Of a DNA stretch of 64,000 nt, positions 7,908 through 17,790 are shown one piece after another. A program made the position numbers and the translations under genes. Source of the stretch: Crateriforma spongiae (GTDB taxonomy: Bacteria > Planctomycetota > Planctomycetia > Pirellulales > Pirellulaceae); assembly GCF_012290005.1 (NCBI RefSeq), contig NZ_JAAXMS010000001.1, positions 992,001-1,056,000 of the forward strand. Direction: 5' to 3'. Position 1 is the stretch's first letter. Each line of letters starts with the position of its first letter. Below the pieces are notes generated by a model. The model searched no databases. It saw only the letters and a program-made list of their open reading frames with translations, and had not been told where the DNA came from.

Positions 7908-10699
7908 TGCATCGAGTCATTCCACCCCATAAACCCATTACGGCAATGCTTGTTGCCGGGGTCGTCTCGGGAATCATTTTGCTGGTCAGCTGCGTGGTGA
8001 CGCTTCAGCGGCTGAACGACCAACGTTTGCAAGCGGCCAAAGCTGAGATCCGAGCACGCGAGCTGGTCGATCAGACCCGGCGTTTCCGCAGTTCGATTGA
8101 AAACATCGTATTGCGTCCCGAGCGGCAGGATTGGGAACAGGTCGGCGGTCAAGCAGAAAGGGAACGTGATCAACTGCGCGAAGCTTTACAGTTCGTCGAT
8201 TGCGGCCAGCAGCATCGTCCCGACGACTGCCAGTGCCAGAAACTGTACGATTCCCTGGATGAAATCGTTCTTGAAATCCGAGACTTGGGGAGATCCAGCG
8301 AGGTCCTGCGCGGCGATCTGCAAGTGTTGAAGCAACAGTTTCGCGTCGCACGAGATGCTTTGTTGCGAATCCGTTCCGCCGCTGAGTCCGTCGAAGGACG
8401 CTACCGTTTGAATGGGATCATTTCACCGGGAGACGAAATCCACCGCAACGTTCAAGCAACCATCTTGGAATGCAGCGACGCTTTGCATTACTTGGAACGC
8501 ACGAAAGTTGCGTCCAACGTCAGCGACCTGCTTCGATTGCGTGAAGGCGCTTATCGACCATTGTTGATGCGTTTGGAGCTTTCGCTTCACCGGCTTGCCG
8601 AGCTAGACGATGCTCAGGCGATCGCGACGATCGATGACTTTGCCAAACTTCGACAGGCTGCTTTCGATCATTCTAAATCTGCCGATTTGTTTTTTCACCC
8701 GGATTGCGAAAGCATCTTCTGCCTGCGTTTCAAGGTGATCGAAAATCAAAAACAGATCGCTGCATCACAGAAACGCCTGACCGGTCTGGTAACGCAAGTC
8801 AGCACGAACGTTGCAAATCGGTTGGTCGCCCTGTCTGGTGACGATTCCCAACGCACCGCCGAAGTGGGGAACCCGTTGCAATCCGCCATTTGGACGATGG
8901 TTGTCTTGGGCGTGATTTTGTGCGTGACCTTTGTGGGGTTGGCGGTCGCAGTACGAAGGCTGTTGATCCGGACGTTCGAAGCGACCGAAGAGAAACGTCT
9001 GGAGGCGGAAAAGCTGGCGCTGGTGGCGAAGTACACGGTGAATTCCGTCGCGATTACCGACGAAAAAATTCGTGTCGAATGGGTCAACGAAGCGTTCACA
9101 CGAAACACGGGGTACACCCTGAATGAAGTCGTTGGGTTGTCGCCCGGTAAGTTTCTGCAGGGGCCCCTGACCGATCCCAAGATCATCCGAAGGATGCGAG
9201 CGGCGCTCCGTAAAGATCTCGGTTTTCGCACGCGAATCTTGAACTACAAAAAGGACGGAACTCCCTATTGGAACGATTTGGAAGTTAGGCCTATTCGGAA
9301 TCAAGACGGCGATGTCACCAAGTACATCAGCATCCAAACCAATGTCACTTCTCAGGTGGAAGCCGAACAGCGACAAGCAAAGCTTCAGCAGGAATTGACA
9401 CAACAGAAAACCTTGCTGGATACGATCGTCCAGCACATTCCGGCGGGGGTCATCGCCGCCGGACCTGACGGAAACGTCACTTGCTTCAACGCGAAGGCGG
9501 AAAAACTGCTGGCGGCCAGTTGTGATGACTTGAAACGTGTGGACCAGGTGGACGCAATCTGGCGTTTCCAAGAAGACGACGGGAATGCGGAATCGGAATT
9601 CCAATGCCCGCTGGGGCGCGCGGTCAACGGCGAAGACATTCCCAATCGTCAATTTCGTGTGCAGGTGGGCGGCGATGACCGTTGGCTGTTGTTGGGCGCG
9701 GTCGCGTTTGATAGCGAACACGTCAACGGCGGCGTGGTGATCTTCAACGACGTGACGGAACAGGTCGCAACCGAACACGGCCAGCGGCAATCGCAAAAGC
9801 TGGAAGCCATAGGACAATTGGCCGCCGGAATCGCTCACGAAATCAATACGCCGATGCAGTACATCGGGGACAACATTGATTCGTTGGCCGAATGGATGGA
9901 CGAGTTCGGTACGTTCTTGGAACAAGCCAACGATGGCGGCAATGACGAGGACCCCGATCGATGCGATTCGATGGACCAACCGGCACAGCGTATCCAACGA
10001 CTGCAACAAATGGTCGCCGAAGCGTTGCAGGATTGTCGCGAAGGATTTGATCAAGTGACCGGCATCACTCGCGCGATGAAGGAGTTATCGCACCCGGGGG
10101 AAGCCACCTATCAGTGGGCCGATCTGAATCGGCTGGTGGTGGGCGCCATCACGCTGTCGAAGAATCGCTACAAGTATCACGCCGAATTGGTGAAAGATCT
10201 GGAAGCTGATCTTCCAGAAATTCAATGCCGGTCGGCCGAGATCAGCCAAGTCGTTTTGAACTTGGTCGTCAACGCTTCTGATGCGATCAGCGAACGTTTG
10301 GAATCCGACGATTCCCAAGGCGGGGTGATTCGAGTCGAAACGCGCCGACAAGATGATCAGGTCATCTTAAGTGTCAGCGACAACGGTTCAGGGATGGACG
10401 AAGCCACCATCGAACGCATTTTCGATCCGTTCTTTACGACCAAAGACGTCGGCAAGGGGACGGGACAGGGATTAACGATTTCGTATGACATCGTGGTGGC
10501 AAAACATCAAGGCAAACTGCTGGTCGATAGCGAACCGGGGGTGGGAACGACGTTTACGGTTTCTTTGCCTATTGAACGTGAAAGCGATGGTGAATCGGAA
10601 TCCTACTCTCGGGACTTGGGTGACCCAGACGTTTGGCTGGACGAAGATCCAAACGTGTTGGATTCATTGCAGGACACCGATGATTTGATCATCACCTGA
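7907..10699 (+). CDS. Membrane PAS sensor histidine kinase
   Basis: A 930-residue sensor kinase. TM1 (about 13-35) and TM2 (about 326-350) enclose a 290-residue helical extracytoplasmic domain with no family I recognise. Then follow a PAS/PAC domain (about 373-485) and a second PAS (about 500-620). The HisKA H-box is [17 protein letters not shown] with the phosphoacceptor His at residue 644. HATPase motifs are N-box [11 protein letters not shown]1 DNGSGM, F-box IFDPFFTTK and G2 GKGTGQGL. The first PAS contains FLQGPLTDP, as in LOV domains, but Gly/Pro stands where the photoactive Cys would be. Translational coupling to the receptor gene and a regulator 75 bases downstream mark a single signalling unit. 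Confidence 0.92.
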   Translation: MHRVIPPHKPITAMLVAGVVSGIILLVSCVVTLQRLNDQRLQAAKAEIRARELVDQTRRFRSSIENIVLRPERQDWEQVGGQAERERDQLREALQFVDCGQQHRPDDCQCQKLYDSLDEIVLEIRDLGRSSEVLRGDLQVLKQQFRVARDALLRIRSAAESVEGRYRLNGIISPGDEIHRNVQATILECSDALHYLERTKVASNVSDLLRLREGAYRPLLMRLELSLHRLAELDDAQAIATIDDFAKLRQAAFDHSKSADLFFHPDCESIFCLRFKVIENQKQIAASQKRLTGLVTQVSTNVANRLVALSGDDSQRTAEVGNPLQSAIWTMVVLGVILCVTFVGLAVAVRRLLIRTFEATEEKRLEAEKLALVAKYTVNSVAITDEKIRVEWVNEAFTRNTGYTLNEVVGLSPGKFLQGPLTDPKIIRRMRAALRKDLGFRTRILNYKKDGTPYWNDLEVRPIRNQDGDVTKYISIQTNVTSQVEAEQRQAKLQQELTQQKTLLDTIVQHIPAGVIAAGPDGNVTCFNAKAEKLLAASCDDLKRVDQVDAIWRFQEDDGNAESEFQCPLGRAVNGEDIPNRQFRVQVGGDDRWLLLGAVAFDSEHVNGGVVIFNDVTEQVATEHGQRQSQKLEAIGQLAAGIAHEINTPMQYIGDNIDSLAEWMDEFGTFLEQANDGGNDEDPDRCDSMDQPAQRIQRLQQMVAEALQDCREGFDQVTGITRAMKELSHPGEATYQWADLNRLVVGAITLSKNRYKYHAELVKDLEADLPEIQCRSAEISQVVLNLVVNASDAISERLESDDSQGGVIRVETRRQDDQVILSVSDNGSGMDEATIERIFDPFFTTKDVGKGTGQGLTISYDIVVAKHQGKLLVDSEPGVGTTFTVSLPIERESDGESESYSRDLGDPDVWLDEDPNVLDSLQDTDDLIIT

Positions 10700-10774
10700 A
10701 CAATCCAGATGAAAACGAACCAACAAACGAACGAAACGGCTGTCTTGTCGAATCACAGATGGGGTGAATGAAAG

Positions 10775-12061
10775 ATGAACGATCGAGTCTTATTCGTCGA
10801 CGACGAACAAAAAATGCTCGACGCGGTGGCGCGTCGCTTCGAAGGGACGTTTGAAATTCATACGGCTTCTTCGGGGGCAATGGCTCTGCAGATGATGGAG
10901 CATCAAGACCCGTTCGGTGTTGTGATCTGTGATATGAGAATGCCGCAGATGGACGGCTTGCAATTGATCAAAGAAGCACGGAAGAAGTTCCCCGACAGCA
11001 TCTACATGATGCTGACTGGTAACCAAGATCTGACGACCGCGTGCAACGCGGTCAACGTTGGTCAGGTGTTCCGATTGCTTCACAAACCATGTCACAGTTC
11101 GGTGCTGCATCGCGCGATCGAAGATGGATTGATGCAATATGATTTGCTCAATGGTCGCGAAGATTTGCTACGCCGCACCTTTGGCGGTGCACTGACCGTA
11201 TTGACGGAAATCTTGGAATTGACGCATCCCATCGTTTTCCAGCGTTCGCACACCGTGATGCGGTTCGTGGACGAATTGGCAGATCAGATGGGCCTGGGCA
11301 AACCTTGGGATTATCGCGTCGCCGCATCGCTTGCCAACATCGGCCGGGTCGTCGTGGGCGAACATGACCAGGACCGTTCCGACACTTATGGTGTTTGCAT
11401 CGATTCGGAAGCCGAGATCGCTGGTCGCTTGATCGCCAATATTCCGCGTTTGACTGATGTGGCGGAAATCGTTCGCCGGCATCCCAATGCCAGTCGAATT
11501 CCCGATCATCCCGAACAGTCCCGCGAAACGCGAATCGAAGCCGGCGCTTTGTTGCTTCGTACCGCGATCGTGTACGAATTTCATTTGCGAAGTGGGCTGA
11601 AGCCTGACCGGGCTTTGACTCAATTGACGCACGCAATCCCTGGGCTTGCCAAGTCCGTATTGGATGCGGCGGCCAGGTTGGACGTGTCGGAATTCTCGGC
11701 ACCGGACGATGAAAGACCGGATGTTGAAATTCGACCTTACGCGTTGAAAGAAGGCATGATCCTGGCGCAAAACGTCCAAACCCGCGATGGTTCCCTGCTG
11801 TTGTCCAAGGGGACCCGGTTGAGCCAAGCGTTCATTGAACGTTTACAACAAATGGCGATTCGCGATGATTTGCGGCCGCTGTTTGTCCAGGCCATTGTGG
11901 AAACACCCGATGCCCAGGAGGCGTCGGAGGAATCCGAACCGAACGCGGCGGATGAATCCCAGGGACAGAGCGACGGCGATACCGACGTCGGTGCGAACGC
12001 GGATCACGTTGCGGCCGATTCATTCAGCGGTGCCGACGAACCGGTTGCCGCACCGATCTAG
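10775..12061 (+). CDS. Response regulator with REC and degenerate HD-type output domain
   Basis: A 428-residue regulator. The REC domain (1-120) is intact: acidic pair D9-D10, phosphoacceptor D53 in VVICDMRMPQMDG, T81 and K104 in LLHKP. Residues about 140-310 resemble the HD domain of RpfG-type regulators in their helical pattern (RSHTVMRFVDELADQMGL). Where the metal-binding HD-x-G-K should be, the sequence is SLANIGR (185-191), so the HD pair is lost and phosphodiesterase activity is unlikely. Residues 310-375 form a small beta-rich domain (EIRPYALKEGMILAQNVQ). The last 45 residues are acidic and disordered. It is probably the partner of the upstream kinase, acting by protein contact rather than DNA binding, since no HTH is seen. 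Confidence 0.85.
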   Translation: MNDRVLFVDDEQKMLDAVARRFEGTFEIHTASSGAMALQMMEHQDPFGVVICDMRMPQMDGLQLIKEARKKFPDSIYMMLTGNQDLTTACNAVNVGQVFRLLHKPCHSSVLHRAIEDGLMQYDLLNGREDLLRRTFGGALTVLTEILELTHPIVFQRSHTVMRFVDELADQMGLGKPWDYRVAASLANIGRVVVGEHDQDRSDTYGVCIDSEAEIAGRLIANIPRLTDVAEIVRRHPNASRIPDHPEQSRETRIEAGALLLRTAIVYEFHLRSGLKPDRALTQLTHAIPGLAKSVLDAAARLDVSEFSAPDDERPDVEIRPYALKEGMILAQNVQTRDGSLLLSKGTRLSQAFIERLQQMAIRDDLRPLFVQAIVETPDAQEASEESEPNAADESQGQSDGDTDVGANADHVAADSFSGADEPVAAPI

Positions 12062-12076
12062 CCGTGTGAAGGTGGG

Positions 12077-13393
12077 TTAATCAGATGCGATCGCGGCCAA
12101 GACCTGTTGCGCCGCTTCGATCGTTTCGTCGATCATCGCTTCGGTGTGCGTGCGGCTGAAGAATAACGCTTCGAATTGGCTGCATGGCATGTAGACGCCC
12201 TGGCCGATCATGCCCCAAAAGTACTTGGCGAACCGATCGCGATCGCAATGATCGGCTTCGTCCCAGCTGTTGACCGGTTGATCGTGAAAGAACAGCGTCA
12301 TCATGCTGCCGACTTGTTGGACTTGGTGCGGGATCTCGGCCGACGTTGCCGCCGCGTCCAAACCATCGGCTAACTTTTTGCCCAGACGTTCCAGTTGTTC
12401 GTAGGGCGGTTGGCGTTTCAAGATTTCCAGGGTCTTGCTGCCGGCTGCTACGGCCACCGGATTGCCGCTTAGGGTTCCCGCTTGAAAGACTTTTCCGGCG
12501 GGCAGCACCTGATCCATGATGTCCTTTCGGCCGCCGTAGGCGCCCAGCGGCATGCCCCCGCCGACGATTTTGCCAAGCGTCGTCATGTCGGGGGTGATCC
12601 CATAGCGTTCTTGTGCACCGCCGTAAGCCAATCGGAATCCGGTCATCACTTCATCAAAGATCAGCACGCATCCGTCATCGGCGGTCAGCCGACGGACTTC
12701 TTTCATGAAGACCTCGCTGGCCGGCACGCACCCCATGTTTCCGACCACCGGTTCCATGATCACGGCTGCGATTTGGCCGGGATGATCGGCAAAGCACTGG
12801 GTGATGGCATCGACGTCGTTGTATCGCAGGACGATGGTGTCGCGGCTGGCGCCCGCGGTCACACCGGGGGAATCGGGCGTGCCCAAGGTTGCCGCGCTGC
12901 TGCCGGCGGCGACTAAAAGGCTGTCGACGTGGCCGTGATAGTTGCCGGCGAACTTGATGACTTTGTCTCGACCGGTGGCGCCACGTGCCACGCGAATCGC
13001 GCTCATCGTCGCTTCGGTGCCGCTGTTGACCAGACGCACTTTTTCAATTGAATCCACCGCGTCGATGATCTGTTGCGCAAGCACCGATTCGGCTTCCGTG
13101 GGTGCGCCATAGCTGGTCCCACGCGATGCGGCTGCGGTGATGGCATCGATCACTTCGTCTTGGGCGTGACCCAAAATCATGGGGCCCCATGATCCGATGT
13201 AGTCCAAGTACCGATTGCCATCGATGTCGAAAAGGTGCGGGCCTTTGGCGTGATCGATGAACAGCGGTGTTCCGCCCACGGCGCCGAAAGCGCGTGCGGG
13301 GCTGTTCACCCCACCGGGCATCAGTTGTCGCGCGGATTCGAAAGCGGCACGGCTCTTTTCGCCGGCGGCGGCCGTCAATGAAATCGATGTCAT
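12077..13393 (-). CDS. hemL: Glutamate-1-semialdehyde 2,1-aminomutase
   Basis: Converts glutamate-1-semialdehyde to 5-aminolevulinate, the C5-route precursor of haem; a PLP enzyme of aminotransferase class III. The 438-residue product is full length. Visible blocks are MPGGVNSPARAFGAVGG near the N-terminus, LVNSGTEATMSAIRVARG, the PLP-binding acidic stretch LIFDEVMTGFRL, and TTLGKIVGGGMPLGAYGG with the Schiff-base Lys. hemC lies 68 bases upstream on the same strand, so the two form a haem-synthesis operon. The gene is convergent with the response regulator, with 15 bases between stops. Confidence 0.96.
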   Translation of the reverse strand: MTSISLTAAAGEKSRAAFESARQLMPGGVNSPARAFGAVGGTPLFIDHAKGPHLFDIDGNRYLDYIGSWGPMILGHAQDEVIDAITAAASRGTSYGAPTEAESVLAQQIIDAVDSIEKVRLVNSGTEATMSAIRVARGATGRDKVIKFAGNYHGHVDSLLVAAGSSAATLGTPDSPGVTAGASRDTIVLRYNDVDAITQCFADHPGQIAAVIMEPVVGNMGCVPASEVFMKEVRRLTADDGCVLIFDEVMTGFRLAYGGAQERYGITPDMTTLGKIVGGGMPLGAYGGRKDIMDQVLPAGKVFQAGTLSGNPVAVAAGSKTLEILKRQPPYEQLERLGKKLADGLDAAATSAEIPHQVQQVGSMMTLFFHDQPVNSWDEADHCDRDRFAKYFWGMIGQGVYMPCSQFEALFFSRTHTEAMIDETIEAAQQVLAAIASD

Positions 13394-13461
13394 GTCGTGG
13401 GACCTGTGCAGTGATTGCTGTGTATGTCAGGCGTTGAGGCTTTTGATGTGACGGTGATGGG

Positions 13462-14400
13462 TTACAGGTTGGACGATCGTTCTTGTTCGATCATTTCTCT
13501 GGCTCCTGATTCGATCAACCGGTTCGCAATGTTGGTGGCCAACTGGATCGTCGATTTCGCATCGGGAGAATCCAATTCACCCGTTTCGTTCAAGCATTGT
13601 CGGCCGTCGTGTGACAAGACGCGAGCGTGGACGTTCACGCGATCGTCAACGATGGTTGCCAGCACGGCGATGGGCGCCAGACAACCGCCGTGCAATTGCG
13701 ACAGAATGGTTCGTTCCGCTGTGACGCACAGCCGACTGTTGGGATCGTCCAGTTTTGAAACCGCATCCAGTGTCGCTGTGTCACCGGCGCGAACTTCGAT
13801 ACCCAGCGCACCCTGCCCCGGTGCCGGCAGCATCTGTGAAAGCTCAATTGTTTGACGCGGCAGGTCGTTCATCTCCAGCCGACGGATGCCGGCTTCGGCC
13901 AACAGGATTGCATCGAATTCGCCGCTGTTCAGTTTCGAAAGTCGGGTTTGGACGTTGCCACGGATCGGCCGAATGTCCAAGTCGTTTCGCAGCGCCTTCA
14001 ACTGGGCCATGCGGCGGCGACTGCCCGTGCCGACGACCGACGCTTTCGGCAAAGTGTCCACGTCGTATCGCTGGGGCGAAACCAGACTGTCGCTAACCGT
14101 TTCGCGGGTCGGCACGGCGGCCAACGTGAAACGCTCGTCCGGTTCGGTCGGCAAATCCTTCAGCGAATGCACCGCCACATCGGCTTCGTCTTCGATCAAT
14201 GCCTGCTGAATCCGTTTGGTGAACAAACCGACGCTCCGCGATCCGTCGATCGGATGCTGGTCGACATCGCCACCACTGACCAGTGGGACCAGACGAGTGT
14301 CGTAGCCGGCATCCGTCAGTTTCTGGGCAACGAAACGCGCCTGCCACATCGCCAAAGGGCTCTCACGCGTGGCAATTCGCACGATCGGTAAATCTGTCAT
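13462..14400 (-). CDS. hemC: Porphobilinogen deaminase (hydroxymethylbilane synthase)
   Basis: Polymerises four porphobilinogen molecules into hydroxymethylbilane in haem synthesis. The 312-residue product begins [20 protein letters not shown]. It has HSLKDLPTE (with the catalytic Asp region), [27 protein letters not shown], and [11 protein letters not shown] with the Cys that binds the dipyrromethane cofactor. The ORF extends 36 codons further upstream, but the family always starts just before the R-I-A-T-R-x-S block, so I chose the ATG at 14400. It is first in the hemC-hemL operon. Confidence 0.95.
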   Translation of the reverse strand: MTDLPIVRIATRESPLAMWQARFVAQKLTDAGYDTRLVPLVSGGDVDQHPIDGSRSVGLFTKRIQQALIEDEADVAVHSLKDLPTEPDERFTLAAVPTRETVSDSLVSPQRYDVDTLPKASVVGTGSRRRMAQLKALRNDLDIRPIRGNVQTRLSKLNSGEFDAILLAEAGIRRLEMNDLPRQTIELSQMLPAPGQGALGIEVRAGDTATLDAVSKLDDPNSRLCVTAERTILSQLHGGCLAPIAVLATIVDDRVNVHARVLSHDGRQCLNETGELDSPDAKSTIQLATNIANRLIESGAREMIEQERSSNL

Positions 14401-14801
14401 CAAGCAAAAAGTCCAAAAACTGCGGATGCCGGATCGGCTTTCTCGGGCTCGCGTTGGGGCTGCGAAACCTGGATCATCCGGCACGGTGGCTAGAATGGGA
14501 ACCGCCAAGCGAAGGGGCGACCTGTTGACACATCGGTGTTTCCGCCGACCCCGTGGGTTCGTCGATTCGCACGTCGACGGGTACGATCACGGCTCGGTTT
14601 GCGTTCGATGGGCGGATCGTCCCGGTGTTGGGCGATTCGATTTTCGACGTCCGAACCGGTGTTTTTTCGCGCCTCACGGCCGACGTGAATGTTGCCCCCG
14701 TAGTCAGGCATCAGGTTCCGCACCATTAAACGTTAGCCAATGCGGTGTGACGACCCCGGCGGTCGCCCCACCGCGAACCGTGCGGCCGAATTTTGTATTG
14801 A
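14401..14801. other. Divergent spacer between hemC and the kinase-Hsp70 gene
   Basis: About 400 bases without a believable ORF, terminator or RNA gene. It must hold promoters for both divergent units; I could not assign them. Confidence 0.5.
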
Positions 14802-17603
14802 ATGTTCACCGTCCCGGCCGTCATCCATCTGGTATTTGATCCCAACGTGTCCGCAAATCCACCAACCGGCGATTTTCGCGACGACGATGCGACCCGAGAA
14901 TGGTCCACCGGCGATGGGGAGGCGGGTTCACACGACTTTACCGAAGCGGGGTTGTTCGAAGTTTCTTCTGGTGATTCGGCCGATGACGTCCTGGAGGTCC
15001 ATGACCGCCTGGGCGATTACGAAATCAAGTCGCTGTTGGGCTCCGGCGGCATGGGCCAAGTCTTCTTGGCCGAACATGTGCGGATGCAGCGAACCGTCGC
15101 GCTGAAGACACTGCCCGTTCACCGGCTGGGCGATGCCAAAGCAATCGAACGATTCTTTTCGGAGGTCCGTGCCGCCTCTCGCGTCATGCATCCGAACATC
15201 GTCACCGCGTTTGACGCGGGCGAACAAGATGGTGTGCCCTATCTGGCGATGGAATACGTCGATGGAAAAACGTTGACCCAGATCGTCTCCGAAGGCGGGC
15301 CACTGACCGTCGGCGATGCGGCGGATGTCATTCGGCAAGCCGCGCTGGGGTTGCTGCACGCGCACCGGGCCGGCGTGGTGCACCGCGACGTCAAGCCGGG
15401 AAACTTGATGCGAACCACCGACGGGACGGTCAAGGTATTGGATCTGGGTTTGGCCCAAATCAGCTCGCTAGCGGTCGACGCGATTCGGCCGTCGGCTAAG
15501 ACCGACGCAGGAACCAGTGCGGCCGATGCCAAATCGCAAAACCACGGCGATGACAAAACCGCTGGCAAAAAACAATCACGGGTCAAACGCCGACCGGGAA
15601 AGCTGATCGGCACCCTGTCGTTCATGTCGCCCGAACAGTTGGAAGACCCCGAATCGATTGATTCACGCAGCGATATCTATTCGTTGGGGGCGACGCTGTA
15701 TTTCTTGTTGACCGGACGCACGCCATATCCCGGCGAATTCTTGGACCAAGTGTACGGTCATCGCCACGGCGAAATTCCCGATCTGATGCAGATCCGCGAT
15801 GACGTCGACATGAATTTTGCCAACGTGTTTCGACGCATGATGGCAAAGTCACCGGGCGCCCGATACAACTCGCTGGATGAAGTGATCGAAGACCTGTCAG
15901 GTTACGTCGCATCGGATTCCGCGCCGTCTTGGCTGCAACAGTTGGCGCCCATGCAGGCGATCGCACAAGACAGCAGCACGATCATTGGCGGTTCGACCTA
16001 TGGCGGTGAATCCACCGTGGCGCGTCGGACCGAGATTGTCGGTTTGGATCTGGGAATGTTCGACTTGGCCGCCGCCAGTGCGGACTTAAGCGGATCGCTG
16101 CGGAATTTGACGCCCGGCGAACTGGGCCAACCGCTGTTTCGAATGGTGATGACCGGCAGCGACGGGACGATGCGATTCGGTGACGTCGCAACTCAGCGGC
16201 AATCGACCAATCCCGACCAAGTGATTCGGTGTTTGCCGATGTATTTCGGCCAGCCAACAATCGGTCGGCAAGTTTGTGGACGCAATTGTCCACCGGAAGT
16301 CTTGATGGGCGCGATGATCCGCCGCGCGATGCGTCAGGCGTGGAATCGCAAACAGCCGCCCGAAGCGGTGGCGATCACTGTCCCATCGATTTATGACCAG
16401 CTGCATCGCCGCAGCATCATGCAATCGGCGACCATCGCCGGCCTGCGTTCGGTTCGCTTGGTGGACCGATCCTTGGCGTGCGTGCAATTGATGATGATGC
16501 AACATCAATGTGGCGGAACTGCATCGGCCCCCACGGACGACAATCCGTTGGTGTTGGATGACCCGGCCGAATCCGAACCCATGCCGGGCGACGAAAGCCG
16601 TCATGTGTTGTTTGTCGGACTGACCGGCCAGGCATGCGAGGCGGTGGTCGTTCGGTGTGAAAACGGTCGGCTGGAACAGTTGGGGGCCAGTGGGCATTGG
16701 AACCACGGCACACTGATCTGGATTCAACGTCTGGTCGACTTGGCCGCGGAGATGTACAGCCGGTCGATCGATCTGGATCCACGAAAAACCCTGCGACGAG
16801 CCGCTCGGTTGCAGACCGCATGTGAGCGTGCGATTCAGTCGCTGATCATGTTGCCCAGCGTCAAGATTACGATCGAAGCCGCATCGCATCCCGTGTCCGT
16901 CGTCGTGGATCGCATGCAGTGGATGCTGCGATGTGAAGACTTGATCGACCAAGTCACCGAACATATCCAACAGGCCTGTGAACGCGCGTCGATCCGGCCC
17001 GACGAAGTTGACCATGTGGTCGGTCTGGGACCGCTGTTGCGGATGCCGGAATTGAAGAAGCGAATCTTTGCCGGGGTTCCTGCCGCCGCGAATGTCACGA
17101 TGGCGGATCGCCATGATGTGGCTTGTGGTGCAGCGATTTGCCTTTCAGGTGAATTGCCCGGTCGCGGTGATATCCCGATGCCGCCGCGAAACGTGGCCAG
17201 CCAACAGATCGGCGTTCTGGTCGAAGACGCGCAGGGACGCAGCCGCATTCTGCCCATCATTCCGCGAGGCACGATCTTGCCGGCTCGGACGAATCGCCGA
17301 ATCAGTGCCGGGAAACAAAAGGAATCGTTGACGCTGTCCCTGGTCGAAAGCTCCGGGCCTCTTGGCAAACACTGGCAATCCCTGGGACAATATGATTTCG
17401 ACTTGGATTTGGCGAAGGATTCGTCGGCCAAACGGGCTCGCATGATCGGCTTCGAAGTCGACATCAATGGCCTTTTGACCGTACGTGCCCAGACCCCGGG
17501 CGTTCCCGGAAGTAACAAGTTGCCGTCACTTCCAAAGCCGGCGATTGACGAAAGCGATCTGGCAGGCTGGATCCAGTGGTTGAACGAACAGCCCGTCGAA
17601 TAA
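14802..17603 (+). CDS. Ser/Thr protein kinase fused to a degenerate Hsp70-like domain
   Basis: A 933-residue two-part protein. Residues about 73-370 are a Pkn2-type kinase: glycine loop GSGGMGQVFLAEH, catalytic K102, HRDVKPGN at 194-201, DLG (214-216) in place of DFG, SPEQL, and SRSDIYSLGATLYFLLTGR. A Ser/Lys-rich insert of about 50 residues fills the activation segment. Residues about 411-780 align by motif to the Hsp70 ATPase fold: EIVGLDLGMFD (for G-I-D-L-G-T-T), AITVPSIYDQLHRRSIMQSA (for the V-P-A-Y-F-x-x-x-Q-R block) and VGLGPLLRMPELKKRI (for G-G-S-T-R-M-P). The C-terminal 150 residues resemble the substrate-binding beta-sandwich. Nucleotide-binding Thr/Gly residues are replaced, so the Hsp70 part is probably non-hydrolysing. 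No membrane segment is seen. An alternative GTG start near 14848 is possible. Confidence 0.85.
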   Translation: MFTVPAVIHLVFDPNVSANPPTGDFRDDDATREWSTGDGEAGSHDFTEAGLFEVSSGDSADDVLEVHDRLGDYEIKSLLGSGGMGQVFLAEHVRMQRTVALKTLPVHRLGDAKAIERFFSEVRAASRVMHPNIVTAFDAGEQDGVPYLAMEYVDGKTLTQIVSEGGPLTVGDAADVIRQAALGLLHAHRAGVVHRDVKPGNLMRTTDGTVKVLDLGLAQISSLAVDAIRPSAKTDAGTSAADAKSQNHGDDKTAGKKQSRVKRRPGKLIGTLSFMSPEQLEDPESIDSRSDIYSLGATLYFLLTGRTPYPGEFLDQVYGHRHGEIPDLMQIRDDVDMNFANVFRRMMAKSPGARYNSLDEVIEDLSGYVASDSAPSWLQQLAPMQAIAQDSSTIIGGSTYGGESTVARRTEIVGLDLGMFDLAAASADLSGSLRNLTPGELGQPLFRMVMTGSDGTMRFGDVATQRQSTNPDQVIRCLPMYFGQPTIGRQVCGRNCPPEVLMGAMIRRAMRQAWNRKQPPEAVAITVPSIYDQLHRRSIMQSATIAGLRSVRLVDRSLACVQLMMMQHQCGGTASAPTDDNPLVLDDPAESEPMPGDESRHVLFVGLTGQACEAVVVRCENGRLEQLGASGHWNHGTLIWIQRLVDLAAEMYSRSIDLDPRKTLRRAARLQTACERAIQSLIMLPSVKITIEAASHPVSVVVDRMQWMLRCEDLIDQVTEHIQQACERASIRPDEVDHVVGLGPLLRMPELKKRIFAGVPAAANVTMADRHDVACGAAICLSGELPGRGDIPMPPRNVASQQIGVLVEDAQGRSRILPIIPRGTILPARTNRRISAGKQKESLTLSLVESSGPLGKHWQSLGQYDFDLDLAKDSSAKRARMIGFEVDINGLLTVRAQTPGVPGSNKLPSLPKPAIDESDLAGWIQWLNEQPVE

Positions 17604-17613
17604 TCTTGCCGGG

Positions 17614-17627
17614 CCGGTCGGGGCACC
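17614..17627 (+). repeat. Second copy of the 14-base intergenic motif (see 3443-3456)
   Basis: An exact match to CCGGTCGGGGCACC, here in the spacer between the kinase stop and dapF. Two copies in 64 kb would not be expected by chance, but the motif is too short to classify. Confidence 0.3.
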
Positions 17628-17790
17628 GTCGCTTCGGATCGGCGATCACGCCCGTTGTTGGTACTTGCTCGTGTGTTGGTGCACTTGGATGCTTCCTACA
17701 CGGTCAGGTTGGCGGCCATCGCATCGCGAACCCGTTGACGACAGGTTCGCTCGTCTAAAGAACACCCCCACCCAACACGCGAAAGGTCTC

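Noticed and set aside
8765-10054. 429-codon antisense ORF within the histidine kinase
   Set aside because: Long antisense ORFs are common in GC-rich genes with this codon usage; the sense frame has complete PAS, HisKA and HATPase motifs.
16086-17114. 342-codon antisense ORF within the kinase-Hsp70 gene
   Set aside because: Shadow ORF, rich in His, Arg and Gln with no domain pattern and no ribosome binding site.
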